A stretch of DNA of 64,000 bases from Hymenopus coronatus (lineage: Eukaryota > Arthropoda > Insecta > Mantodea > Hymenopodidae), in contig CM060898.1 in assembly GCA_030762935.1 (NCBI GenBank), positions 101,253,281 through 101,317,280 on the forward strand, written 5' to 3'. Below the pieces are notes generated by a model, which worked only from the letters and a program-made list of their open reading frames with translations, was not told where the DNA came from and searched no databases. Of the stretch, positions 1 through 10,136 are shown in pieces. Both the position numbers and the translations under genes were made by a program. Position 1 is the first letter of the stretch. Every line of letters starts with the position of its first letter.

Positions 1-95
1 TTGGATATGTGAAACAATTGAGGTTCGCTTCGGTTTGTATGGTCCCTTTGGAGAAAAGTAGTTAGTTTAGTTAGTTTAAAATTGAAACAAAGCAT
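1..95 (+). repeat. Rep860 fragment (forward, middle part), cut by the window edge
   Basis: The piece resembles the region of other Rep860 copies (compare 36,950-37,070) that reads TATGTGAAACAATTGA, then a TATGG motif, then AAAATTGAAAC. It runs into SINE-C sequence at about 96. Confidence 0.5.
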
Positions 96-240
96 TAGAT
101 GAGTTACCTCGATAAGGCTTTTTTGGGGGTTTTCCCTTATGCTGAGAAGACGAATTTCGAGATCAGTTGAGTATCATTTCACTAATTTCATTCATCGTCC
201 GATATTAAAAACCAGGCTAAAGGTCGTTAGGTGATCAATT
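96..240 (+). repeat. SINE-C tail fragment
   Basis: GGGGTTTTCCCTTATGCTGA, AAGACGAAT, TTTCATTCATCG and AGGTCGTTAG match, in order, the reverse complement of the insertion at 35,662-35,816 and the + strand repeat at 34,500-34,735. The tRNA-like head is missing. Confidence 0.65.
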
Positions 241-880
241 ACTAATGTTTAAAGGAATAAATTACCTCAGGGATAACAACATAATTCCTTTTAAAATTTC
301 ATTTAACTAAATTATTTATAATACAGTATATAGTAAATATTTTGTGCCGGAGCAAGTAGTGGGTAAACAGAGATTCTCTCTGTTCCTCGTTGTTTTGTGA
401 CTGTTACACATGAAATTTCAAAAGTAGATCTGACAGAGAGAGAGAGAGATGATTCAAGTCATACGGTAGACACATGAAAGGTTGCCTTGTTGGACGAGTC
501 CTTAAGGAGCATATTGTCATGATGCACTTGTCCAAATGATGCTATTGTGTCCGCATTAAACACACGAGGGAAGTTTCCCCAAGCTAAACAACCACATAGT
601 GGGTTAGGTAAGGAACTGGTCCCTAAACCGCAGAGATTATCGCCGTGGTCGTAAAGGCGAGCTACATTGTTTCTTTCCGTCAAGACCGTAGAGATTACAA
701 ACAACAGAAGAGCAGGATGCGCTTTAGCAGAAGAGCGGTCTATCACACCTGCTCCTATTTCGGATTTCTCCAGAACTCTCCATTTTGCCAGCTTTTTCTT
801 GTTGTATATGGTTACCTATATTCTTCTTTTTGTGGATAGCAAACTAAGGACATGCGCAGTTAATATAGTCAGTAAGAACA
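241..880. other. Unassigned sequence with a short GA repeat
   Basis: It contains a (GA)n tract at 435-449. A 95-codon open frame on the minus strand (746-459) has a non-repetitive composition (motifs YDHGDNLCGLG and ADTIASFGQVHHDN), but I recognise no family and see no clear splice sites. I do not call it a gene. Confidence 0.4.
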
Positions 881-889
881 GTAAGACAT

Positions 890-1000
890 GACGTTTTCTG
901 TCTATTCTGCAACATAGTAATTTTGCAATTTATTCGCCTACTTCAAGCTAATCAAGATAAATATTAGCAAATGCAGTTGATAAAAATATTTCTCTATAGC
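890..1000 (+). repeat. Degenerate Rep860 5' fragment
   Basis: The order CATGAC, CTGCAACA, CTACTTCAAGCTAATCAAG, ATTAGCAAA parallels the 5' quarter of the family. It is strongly diverged. Confidence 0.4.
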
Positions 1001-2233
1001 ATACAGGGGAATAGGAATACACCAGGCTAAAGCATTATAATATGTTGTTTTTTTCAAATGGGAAGAGTTCTACGCTGCAGTGAATGAGATGCGTTATCGT
1101 GCTCTGTGTTGCCAGGTCGCCACCCCCATTCTTTTCATATTTCCCTCTCACTCGCACACTGAGCATGCAAATCTGCCTGGCGACATAATGTTTATTAATG
1201 TGTATTATGAAAACTATTTGAGTTAAAAATCTGTTGTATTTACGTTCTGCTTATAACATTACACCCTATCTTCCTCGTGAATTGTTTTTTGTAAAAAATA
1301 ATATTTGAATATTTTGTCTTGACGCAAGTAGTATTTATGAGAGACGGAATCACTTAGCGCGTTACGCCCCAGTTAAGTGAGAATGCAATATGTCAACACA
1401 GCATCACTCTGATTGGCTGCCGGCCTAGTGGCGCTCAAGGGCATAACCCTCCCCATTTGAAAGTCACTGTAGTATAGTTACTTTTTTAAGGGGATGCATC
1501 ACCCAAAATCCTAAATCCAACAGTTTTCAAATAATCAGGCTGAAATGTTTAAGTTGCATTTATGTTGTACAATAGTTACATGCTTTAAAATGTATTTTAT
1601 GTGTCATATTTAATTTTTTAAATTAAAAAAGCTGGTGCCAAATTCAAATCAGTCCACACGATGAAAATGATGAAAAAAAAATTTTTTTATTATTTTTCTA
1701 AATATGCATGTAAGTATTAGAAACAGAACTATCATATGCATTTATTATACCACAATTAGTTCCAGAGGTAAAAAAAAATTAAAGTAAGAAGCCGTCTAAA
1801 ATCCAAGAAATTTTATAATGCAATTGACTTTAAAAATCAATATCTAAAACAATATTAGGAATTTTAAAAAACTATATGACAGAAATCCATTTTTGCTTGT
1901 TAAGAACCTATCCTAAAAATTTAGAAAAGCTTGAATAAAACCGGCATCGTGTGGAACATTTTAAAGTTTTAAAAACGCTGAAAAATAAAAACACAAGAAA
2001 ACAGGTTTTAAGGTTTAACATACAATTTAACACTGTAAGTCTTGAAATGCCATAATCTCCTGCAAAAAAATTTAAACCAATACTATATGTCAACTCTCAC
2101 GGATTGTTTACACTAATTCGGAGGAGTATATAAAGCGAAGAAAATTGCAAGTCATTTGGTCCGAGTCAAGCTGCACTCTGCCGCCAAAACATCTCTATTT
2201 CACGGCCGGAAAAATTGTTGGTGGGGTGTGGGG
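1001..2233. other. Unassigned AT-rich sequence
   Basis: No coding domain is recognisable. It includes a GC-richer patch at about 1,340-1,470 and long A/T runs at 1,600-1,800. The only open frames are short and of low complexity. Confidence 0.5.
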
Positions 2234-2972
2234 AGGCCCAGAAAATTCAAGATATACATTTCGTTTGTCATTAACATATCTTAAACATATGGCATTTTAA
2301 TCAAAATCGTTAAAGCCATTTTTGAGAAAGAAATTTCTAAAAGTGTTCCATGTACATAAAGGGTAGTTGGGAGCGGGAAGGTTTTCTTGAAAAGCTTCAT
2401 GACATATCCTTGGCAGGTTTCGTTTCGTATTTATAGGACTGATACCTCCAGGACTTACAAGTCAATTCCTTGGGGTCAGATGCTTGTCAGGGAGACCACA
2501 GCACACCACCACAGAATGGAGAACCTGTTACGAGGAGTCCACTCGTAGTCAGGCATAAACATGAGGAAGTGGGTGATATGAAACGTAATCGAAATTGATG
2601 ATTGGAAAGATGATGGTGGAATGAGTGGCGGGGGAAACCTTAGGGCACGGAGAAAACCTGCCCAAACGCCGCAAATCCCTCATGCGGGCGTTTGGGATCG
2701 AACCCGGGCAGGCGAGAGATCTTACCACTCAACCACGGTGTCGTCTCCTTGAAAGGTACTGAACTTAAATTCTAGGTTTTATATTTACCCGACTTTTCGC
2801 TTTTGAGTTAAGCTGTCCACTGACACACTCACAGACATGTTTTTAAAAAGTTTGTTTTGGATTCACAAAACATGTATTTCCAATGAAATCTCGGCATCGA
2901 ACTTTTGGCTGGAGTACAATACCTCTTCTGTCTATTATGTAAATTGTACATACGTGATAGAGAAAGTAAAAA
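2234..2972 (+). mobile_element. Rep860 copy, 5'-truncated and interrupted by SINE-A
   Basis: The 5' piece (2,234-2,417) holds CCAGAAAATTCAAGATATAC, the CAAAATCGTTA motif and the GGGTAGTTGGGAG box. It is cut by a SINE-A insertion and resumes at about 2,744 with the microsatellite remnant, the ATGAAATCTCGGCATCGAA box and the terminal AGAGAAAGTAA (about 2,959-2,969). The terminal hairpin is degraded. Confidence 0.7.
2418..2743 (-). mobile_element. SINE-A (tRNA-derived), nested in Rep860
   Basis: Read on the minus strand it starts with a tRNA-like head (GTGGTTGAGTGGTAAGATCT, B box GGGTTCGATCCC). The body contains TTTCATATCACCCACTTCC and ends near a CTATAAATACG motif. Near-matching short direct repeats (TCCTTGGCAGG and TCCTTGAAAGG) flank it and look like a decayed target-site duplication. 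Related copies lie at 43.3, 47.85 and 59.1 kb. Confidence 0.75.
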
Positions 2973-3417
2973 ATCTATTTTAAGATACAAACCTATGCCA
3001 CCTTAAAACCGTGTCCCCTCGCTCATCACACAGCGAATATCACTTAAGCCTCGAATATATTCATCTTGTATCTGAAACAACATTTGCAACAATGTGTGAA
3101 TGTAATGGATGACATTTTCCTGTTTATTTTCCAAACTGGTTTAAAATGCTGGTTCTATATAAAGTTGCTGAGAAAGCAGTCAATTGTTATCTGCTAGGCC
3201 AATGATAAGCCTCGTCCGGAATACGTGTGTAAGCAGATTGGTGATATTCCAGCTGGTGTTTGTGTGTTTTGTCGAATCAGAGTTTGCATTAATGTTTCGT
3301 CTACCAGAATAACATCTCACACTGTCAGTTTCACTAGATTACTTGTTTTGCTCAAAAGATTACAGATCTAGAAATATAATTCAACATCTCCAAACTACCC
3401 TGTTCACGCAACATTTT
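2973..3417. other. Unassigned sequence
   Basis: Ordinary AT-rich DNA between two Rep860 copies. No repeat family or coding region recognised. Confidence 0.5.
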
Positions 3418-3562
3418 TTACTTTCTCTGGCCCCATATGTACAATGTACATAGGGACAGGGAAGTATTGTATTCCACCCAAAAATTCGATACCGAGATTT
3501 CACCGGAAATACACGTTTTAGGACCCCTGTATCCAAAAAAAAAAGCATTTTGAGAAAAAGAC

Positions 3563-3610
<48 letters not shown>

Positions 3611-4346
3611 CCGTGTGTCCTTGTGTCTGTGAACACGATAACTCAAAAACGAAAAGTAGCTAAAATACCAAACTTGGTATTTAAGTTTAGTATCTTCCAG
3701 GGATGCGAGACGAAGATTTTCAGAAAAATTCCCCCACCCCAAACTACCCTTTACATGGAACTTTTTTGAAAATTTTGATTTTCTTAAAAATGGCTATAAC
3801 GATTTTGATTAAAATATCATATATTAAAGATATTTACCTAACAAATAAAACGTATGTCTTGAATTTTCTGGGAATAGCTTCTGAAGACCTGTTTAATGAA
3901 TTTTGCTTAATTTTGCATAACTAGTAAACCGTAAGAGATAGACAAAAGCTTTCTATACAAAAAAATTCAGGTCTTGTTAAAATACACAAGTTATGTCATA
4001 TACATTTTTCTCGTGGAGCTTATTGTTTTCGAGGTATTCATTGTTAATAGTTTCTGTCGTGAAGTACTTATACTTTTCTCAGACGGGAGTGTCCGTTTTT
4101 CTTTTGTTCTACTCCTGGCCAAGAAATGAAGAGATTTGTAATGACAATCGCATAACGACAGCTTTTAAAACATTTGATTGTTGGTTTAGCCTAGTGTATT
4201 CCCTTATTTTCTTCCTACTTACAATAGAATAATAAGAGCATTGTGCCAATGAGTACCACGATTAGCAAGGTGCAGAAAAAAGAAGAATATTACGTATGAA
4301 GTTTGTATAACAGCTAGAGAAAGTCATGTGAGTGTAACACATCAGA
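3418..4346 (-). mobile_element. Rep860 copy, near full length, subfamily B
   Basis: In reverse orientation it runs from the hairpin end (TTACTTTCTCTGG, arms around TGTACAATGTACA) through a long (TG)n tract and the conserved AAAACGAAAAGTAGC and CCCCACCCCAAACTACCC boxes to the 5' terminus ACACATCAGA. The 5' half contains a diverged segment (GAGTGTCCGTTTTTCTTTTG) shared with the copy at 57,631-58,615 and, inverted, with the copy near 27.7 kb, so a subfamily exists. Confidence 0.8.
3565..3609. repeat. (TG)n microsatellite inside Rep860
   Basis: About 22 TG dinucleotides at the position where every longer Rep860 copy carries a CA/TG tract. It is the longest in the window and creates spurious Cys-Val / Thr-His open frames. 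Confidence 0.95.
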
Positions 4347-4695
4347 TTTTTTTTTTTTATTTTGGTGTTCAGAAAAATCTATAGAATGCAGTTACACATC
4401 AGATTTTCCTCCTCCTGTTCGTGCAAATTGAACAGAGATACAAAGCAATCAAATAGCGTCCATCTCTCAAAATATTTGACTAACGCCGATGCCTATAGTA
4501 TTCCTCATAGTCTCAATTTGCCTATAAATTTAATTCTGTTAAATGTAGTAAGTACAGATTATGGCCAGTAATTTAGTAAAAGTAATAAAATTACATTGTT
4601 TATCCTATCACGGTAATCCTTTTAAATTAGGAATTTTATTTGTTACAAAAGAATTTCTACAAATGTTTATAGAAGTAGATAGAAGCACTAGCTTT
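4347..4695. other. Unassigned sequence
   Basis: A T-rich run directly follows the Rep860 terminus; the rest is AT-rich sequence without recognisable features. Confidence 0.5.
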
Positions 4696-5150
4696 TTACT
4701 TTCTCTACACGTATTATGTACATAGTGTAAAGAGAAGGTATTGTATTGCACCCAATAATTCGATACCGAGATTTCACCGGAAATACATGTTTTGAGATCC
4801 CCTGAGTAAAAAAAAAAAGCATTTTTAGAAAAATGTCCGTGTGGGCAGGATAGCTCAAAAACGAAAAGACCGTGAAATACCAAAATTGGTATTTAGATTT
4901 GGTATCTTCCAAGGATACGACACGAAGATTTTCAAGAAAATCCCTCCACCCCCAACTACCCTTTACATGGAAACATTTTCGAAAATTTTAATTTTCTAAA
5001 AAATGGCTATCGATTTTGATTAAAATGCCGTATATTACAGATATTTGCATACCAAATAAAATATATATCTTAAATTTTCGGGGAATATCCTCTGAAGACC
5101 ACTTTATTCTGGATGAATTTTGCTAAATTTTGCTTAACTGCTAAACGGTA
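4696..5150 (-). mobile_element. Rep860 copy, 5'-truncated (hairpin half)
   Basis: It begins at the hairpin end (TTACTTTCTCTACACG and a TATTATGTACATAGTGTA core) and continues to the CTGCTAAACGGTA motif. There it meets another copy in the opposite orientation at about 5,150. Confidence 0.75.
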
Positions 5151-5525
5151 TATACATTTCGTTTGCCATAAAAATGTGTAAAAAGATATCAAAATCATTA
5201 GAGTCATTTTCAACAAAACTAAACATTACAAAAATATTCCATATAAAGAATATTTGGGAGTGGGAGATTTTTCTGAAAATCTACGTGTTGCATTCTTGAA
5301 GATACTGAACACAAATACCAAGTTTGTTACTTAATCAACCTTTCGTTTTTGAGCTATTTTTGCCGAAAGCCGTACACGCGAATCTTTTTCTTTCGTTTTT
5401 TTTTTTTTTTTTTTTTATTCAGAGGATACTAAAACTGGTATTACCGGTGAAATTTCGGTATTGGGTTTTTAAGTATAATACAATACCTTCCCTATACATG
5501 TACATAGTACGTGTAGAGAAAGTAA
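5151..5525 (+). mobile_element. Rep860 copy, 5'-truncated, head-to-head with the previous copy
   Basis: It picks up at TATACATTTCGTTTG, contains a T21 run (5,396-5,416) where the microsatellite or terminal-box region should be, and ends with a hairpin (CATGTACATAGTACGTG) and AGTAA. The next copy begins six bases later. Confidence 0.75.
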
Positions 5526-5530
5526 AAAAA

Positions 5531-6372
5531 TCTAATGTGTACCATTCACATGACTTTCTCTATATCCCTGCAACAAACGTATACTTCTATTTACTTCACG
5601 CTTATCAGAAAAATTTAGCAGAAATAGTCTTATTACTTGCTTCCTTGTAAGTAGAAGCGAAATAAGGGACCACCATAGGTTAAAGTGATAGTCAAAAGCA
5701 GGTTGCTATGTGACTGAAGTTCCTTTGTATGGACACCAGTTCATAAAGTCCTGTATGAAAAAAGTATGTTTTTTATAGCTGAAACCAAAAACAAGGAATA
5801 TCTCAAAAACAATCAACTCCACGATAAAAATGTGTATAACAAATTGTGTGTTTTAAAGTGCTCTACATTTGTTGTGTGATAAGGTTTTGTCAATCTCTTG
5901 CGGTTTAGCAGTTATGCAAAATTCCGTAAAATTGACCCAGAATAAAGTAGTCTTCAGAGGCTATTCCCAGAAAATTCTAAATATACATTTTATTTGTCAG
6001 GTACATATCTTTAATATACGATGTTTTAATCAAATCGTTAGAGCCATTTTTTAGAACATCAAAATTTTCGAAAAAAGTTCCATGTAAAGGGTAGTTGGGG
6101 GTGGGGGAATTTTTCTCAAAATCTTCGTGTCGCATCCCTGGAAGATACTAAACTTAAATACCAAGTTTGGTATTTTACCAACTTTTCGTTTTTGAGTTAT
6201 CGTGTTCAAAGACACACGGGCACACACACACACGGACTTTTTCTGAAAATACTTTTTTTTGGATTCAGGGGACCCTAAAACATATTTCCGGTGAAATCTC
6301 GGTATCGAATTTTTTGGTGGAGTGCAATACCTTCCCTGTACACTATGTCCATAGTGCGTATAGAGAAAGTAA
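5531..6372 (+). mobile_element. Rep860 copy, essentially complete, in a head-to-tail tandem
   Basis: It begins TCTAATGTGTACCATTCACA only A residues after the previous copy's AGTAA. It carries every landmark: GTAGAAGCGAAATAAGGGA, AAAACGATCAACTCC-like box, GGGTAGTTGGGGGTGGGGG, CA microsatellite, terminal hairpin ACTATGTCCATAGTGCG and AGAGAAAGTAA. No coding capacity. Confidence 0.85.
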
Positions 6373-6379
6373 AAATGTA

Positions 6380-6445
6380 TCAGGAAACTCACCCTATCCG
6401 AGATTCAAACTCGGGGTCTCTTGAATGTAAGACAGACACCATACA
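6380..6445 (-). repeat. SINE-C head-like fragment
   Basis: On the minus strand, CGAGTTTGAATCTCGGATAG followed by GGGTGAGTT matches the B-box region of the repeat at 34,500-34,735. Only the head is recognisable. Confidence 0.45.
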
Positions 6446-6747
6446 GACTCGTGTTCATTCGAATATGAACAGGGGTTAAAGACTTGTTCCATTTTGGAAC
6501 AGGAAAAGTGAGATGCCCAAGTGAGTGGGATGATAGATATGGTGCAGCATATCAGCTAGCAACGCATTTCCTCGCTTTGACTGATATCAGCCCCTTCCAG
6601 CTTCTGTCGGCCATTGCTATGATCTCGACATTCAGAGAGAGGACCGCTCAATACACACATACCGGTATTCATCTTTGAGCGGAAACTGTGGAACCCAGCA
6701 AAGCTATCCTTCTCCCCAGGTCCTGAAAGAAAATATAGTAAAAAAGA
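6446..6747. other. Unassigned sequence
   Basis: About 300 bp between Rep860 copies with mixed composition. Short open frames on both strands have no recognisable domain. Confidence 0.45.
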
Positions 6748-7550
6748 TCTATGTAATCCATTCACATACCTTTCTCTATATCTCTGCAACAAATGTTTGT
6801 TAAAAAGCTTAAGCTTCTATTTACATCATGCCAAGTGAGAAAACATTAGCAGAAATAGTCTTATTACTTGCTTCCCTGTAAGTAGAAGCGAAATAAGGGA
6901 GTAACATAGGTTAAAGTGATAGCAAAAGATATTTGCTATGTGACAGGAGTTAAAACATTCCTATATGAGAAAAAAATACGTTTTTTAAGGCTGAAACAAA
7001 AAACAAGGAATATCTAAAAACGCGATCAACTCCACGAAAAAAACGCATATAACATAACTTGTGTGCTTTAATGTGCTCTACATTTTTGGGTAGTACGTTT
7101 TTGATAATCGCTTACGTTTTACCAGTTACACAAAGTTTCGTAAAATTCATCCAGAATAAAGTAGTCTTCAGAGGCTATTCACAAAAAATTCAAGATATAC
7201 ATATTATTTGTCAAGTATATGTCTTTAATATATGATATTTTAATCAAAATCGTTGGAGCCATTTTTTTAGAAAATAAAATTTTTCGAAATTTGTTCCATG
7301 TGAAGGGTAGTTAGGGGCGGGGGGATTTTCTTGAAAATCTTCGTGTCGCATCCTTTTCGTTTTTCAGCTATGCTGCCCAAAGGGACACAGACACACACTC
7401 CACGCACATGGACATTTTTCTAAACATGCTTTTTTTTGGATTCAGGTGGTCTCAAAACATGTATTTCCGGTGAAATCTCGGTATCGAATTTTTGGGTACA
7501 TTGCAATCCTTCTCTATACACTATGTACATAGTACGTATAGAGAAAGTAA
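6748..7550 (+). mobile_element. Rep860 copy, complete
   Basis: It starts TCTATGTAATCCATTCACAT and ends with a well-formed hairpin (CACTATGTACATAGTACG) and GAGAAAGTAA. The next copy follows after three A residues. Confidence 0.85.
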
Positions 7551-7553
7551 AAA

Positions 7554-8407
7554 TCTGATGTGTTCAATTCACATGATTTTCTCTATATCTGTGCAACAAA
7601 TTATTGTTAAAAAGTTTATGCTTCTGTTTAGTTCCTGCTAATCGAGAAAAATTAGCAGAAATAATCTTATTACTTGCCTCCTTGTAAGTAGGAGTGCAAT
7701 AAGGGAGTACCATAGGTGAAAATGATAGTCCAAAGCTTGTTGCTATGCGACTGAAGTTACTTTGTATGGACAGGAGTTGACAAAATCCTGTATGAGAAAA
7801 ATATAAGTTTCTCAAAGCTGAAACCAAAAACAAGGAATATTTACAAAACGGTCAACTCCAAGAAAAAAATGTATATAACAGAAATTTTTTGTTTTAACGT
7901 ACTCTACGCTTTTTGTGTGTTAAGTTTTTATCCATCTCTTGCGGTTTAGCATTTATACAAAATTCCGTAAAATGCATCCAGAATAAAGTAGTCTTCAGAA
8001 GCTATACTCAGAAAATTCAAGATAAAGTTTTAATATTCAGGTAAATGTCTTTAATATTCGATATTTTAATCACAATTTTAAAGCTATTTTTGGGAAAATC
8101 AAACTTTTTTAAAAATGTTCCATGTAAAGGGCAGTTTGTGGTGATGGGATTTTTCTCAAAATCTTCGTGTCGCATCCCTGGAAGATGCTGAATTTAAATA
8201 CTAAATTTGGTACTTTACCAACTTTTCGTTTTTGAGTTATTGTGTTCACAGACACACGAACTCACACACAGACCTTTTTCTGAAAATGCTTTTTTTGGAT
8301 ACAGGGAATGCTGAAATATATTTCGGTGAAATCTCGATATCAAATTTTTGGGTGGAGTGCAATACCTGCTATTCACTCTATGTAGATAGTACGTATACAG
8401 AAAGTAA
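7554..8407 (+). mobile_element. Rep860 copy, complete, second unit of a tandem pair
   Basis: TCTGATGTGTTCAATTCACA begins directly behind the upstream copy's terminus. It has the full order of landmarks with a short CA tract. The hairpin loop is altered (CTATGTAGATAGTACG). Confidence 0.85.
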
Positions 8408-9004
8408 AAAGAAGAAAGAATGGAAATGTGTGTTAGTGTAGCAAGCAACTTCTATTCTCTGGGGTGTATTGCTGGGTTGAGTCTGGTATTGAGTTTCCGT
8501 TTTAGTGAAGAGTATTCCGATTCTCGTTTCCCAGGACGGAATCTGTGATCCAGTAGTGCAACAAATCGACATGCAGTGCACACAGCGTTTACTTTCCCAG
8601 CATGCCTCTCGAGGGTACTAGTGGCGCCCTAACAAATGCACGAGTAATGTGTACAGTGTGGAACCCCCTCACGTTCTCAGCTTTTTGTGGCTCGAGGGTC
8701 GGAAATATCGCGACTCAAAGCATGGAGCGTGGTATTTCTTTGATTCGGCTTCCTTCCAGATTATGCCCGCGCAACAACAAACAAGGCGGTAAATCCACAC
8801 CGCTCGCAATGTCACGATCCATCAGTCAAGCTTGGAAGGTGTTTTTCCTGTTTCCACAGGTGCAACAGGCGTATCGAAACCTCCAGCAGGCAAGTAGGTC
8901 TGCGAATTTATGAGATTAAGTAGGCCCGCTATAGTTCAGCTTTGAGTTCACAGCTTGGCTCCGTATGTAAAACCTATATTACTCAATCATATATGTTTCT
9001 TTTT
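8408..9004. other. Unassigned, relatively GC-rich sequence
   Basis: About 0.6 kb of higher GC than its surroundings. It includes a 103-codon open frame (8,602-8,913, +) whose product has no motif I recognise. No splice or promoter signals make it a convincing gene, and it could be an unrecognised repeat. Confidence 0.4.
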
Positions 9005-9851
9005 TTACTATCTGTATACATACTATGTACAATAGTATATAGAGAATGTACCCAAAAATTCCATACCGATATTTCACCAGAAAAACATGTTTTGGGTCCC
9101 CCTGAATCCAGAAGAAGCATTTTTGGAAGAAGGTCCATGTGTTCGTGCGTGTGTGTGTGTGTCTGTGGACAACATAGCCCCAAAACAAAAGTACCATTAA
9201 ATACCATTGGTATTTAAGTTTATCTTCCAAGATGCGACATGAAGATGTACAAGAAAATCCACCCACCCCCAATTACCATTTACATGAACATTTTAAAAAC
9301 AAATTGACTTTCTCAAAAATAGCTTTAGCGATTTTAATTAAAATATATTATGTTAAATATACTTGTCTGACAAATAAAATGTATAACTTGAATTTTCTGG
9401 GAATAGTTTCTGAAGACTACTTTATTCCGGATGAATTTTACGGAATTTTGCATAAGTGCAAAGCAGTAAGAGATGGACAAAAACTTACCACACAAAATAT
9501 GTAGAGCCCGTTAAAACACACAATTTATGTTATACACATTTTATTCGTGGAGTTGATCGTTTTTGAGATATTCCTTATTTTTGGTTTCAGCTTTGAAAAA
9601 CTTAAACTTTTGCCATGCAAGAATCTGTCAACTCCTGTCCATACAAACAAAGGAACTCTAGTCACATAGCAACTAGCTTTTGGTTATCACCTTAATCTAT
9701 GATATTCCCTTATTTTGCTTCTACTTACAAGGATGCAAGTAATAAGACTTTTTCTGCTAATTTTTCCTATGAAGTAAATAGAAGCATAAGTTTTTTAACA
9801 ATAATTTGTTGCAGAGCTGTAGAGAAGGTCATGTGAATTGAACACATCAGA
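9005..9851 (-). mobile_element. Rep860 copy, complete
   Basis: Reverse orientation. Hairpin end TTACTATCTGTATACATAC with an ACTATGTACAATAGT core; TG tract at about 9,148; 5' terminus ACACATCAGA at 9,851. A truncated SINE-B abuts the 5' terminus. Confidence 0.8.
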
Positions 9852-9858
9852 TTTTTTT

Positions 9859-10032
9859 GGTAGTGTTTAACGCTCGCTTTTACTACTTGTAGCAAAGCAG
9901 GCGATGACACTGGTATTTCATGAAATGAAATGGAGCACCGGTAGAATGCGATGGCGGGGGAACCCGGAGAAAACCCGCCCCTGCGCCGCTTTCTACCACA
10001 TGCGATTGCTTGGGATCGTACTCGGAGAGACA
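9859..10032 (-). mobile_element. SINE-B, truncated copy
   Basis: In antisense it matches the complete copy at 43,577-43,818 (GTTAAACACTACC end, then the GAGCACCGGTAGAATGCGAT and GGAGAAAACCCGCCC boxes). The tRNA-like head is lost. The 3' end lies against the A-run at the 5' end of a Rep860 copy. Confidence 0.75.
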
Positions 10033-10045
10033 TTATATATGTGTC

Positions 10046-10110
10046 ATAGAATGTGATAAAGCTTTTGATCATATGATATCACATTTAAAGCTGTCAACTA
10101 TATTACACTG
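10046..10110 (+). pseudogene. Tiny LINE reverse-transcriptase scrap
   Basis: The + strand translates to ECDKAFDHMISHLKLSTI, which resembles the xDxxKAFDxVxHxxLxxxL motif of non-LTR reverse transcriptase. It is only about 20 residues with no flanking RT motifs, so this may be coincidence. Confidence 0.3.
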
Positions 10111-10136
10111 TCATACCTTTATAACAGTATTAAAAA

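Noticed and set aside
3418..3769. Frames rich in His-Thr or Cys-Val repeats (also at 11,139-11,453 and 36,563-36,788)
   Set aside because: They are translations of CA/TG microsatellites inside Rep860.
5324..5650. Recurrent frames with motifs such as FFLNTLFPV, VFELSC or KIPNLVFKF
   Set aside because: The same peptides recur on both strands wherever Rep860 lies and are broken differently in each copy; this reflects repeat DNA, not a gene family.
8602..8913. 103-codon + strand frame
   Set aside because: Higher GC makes longer chance frames; no motif, start context or splice signals were found.
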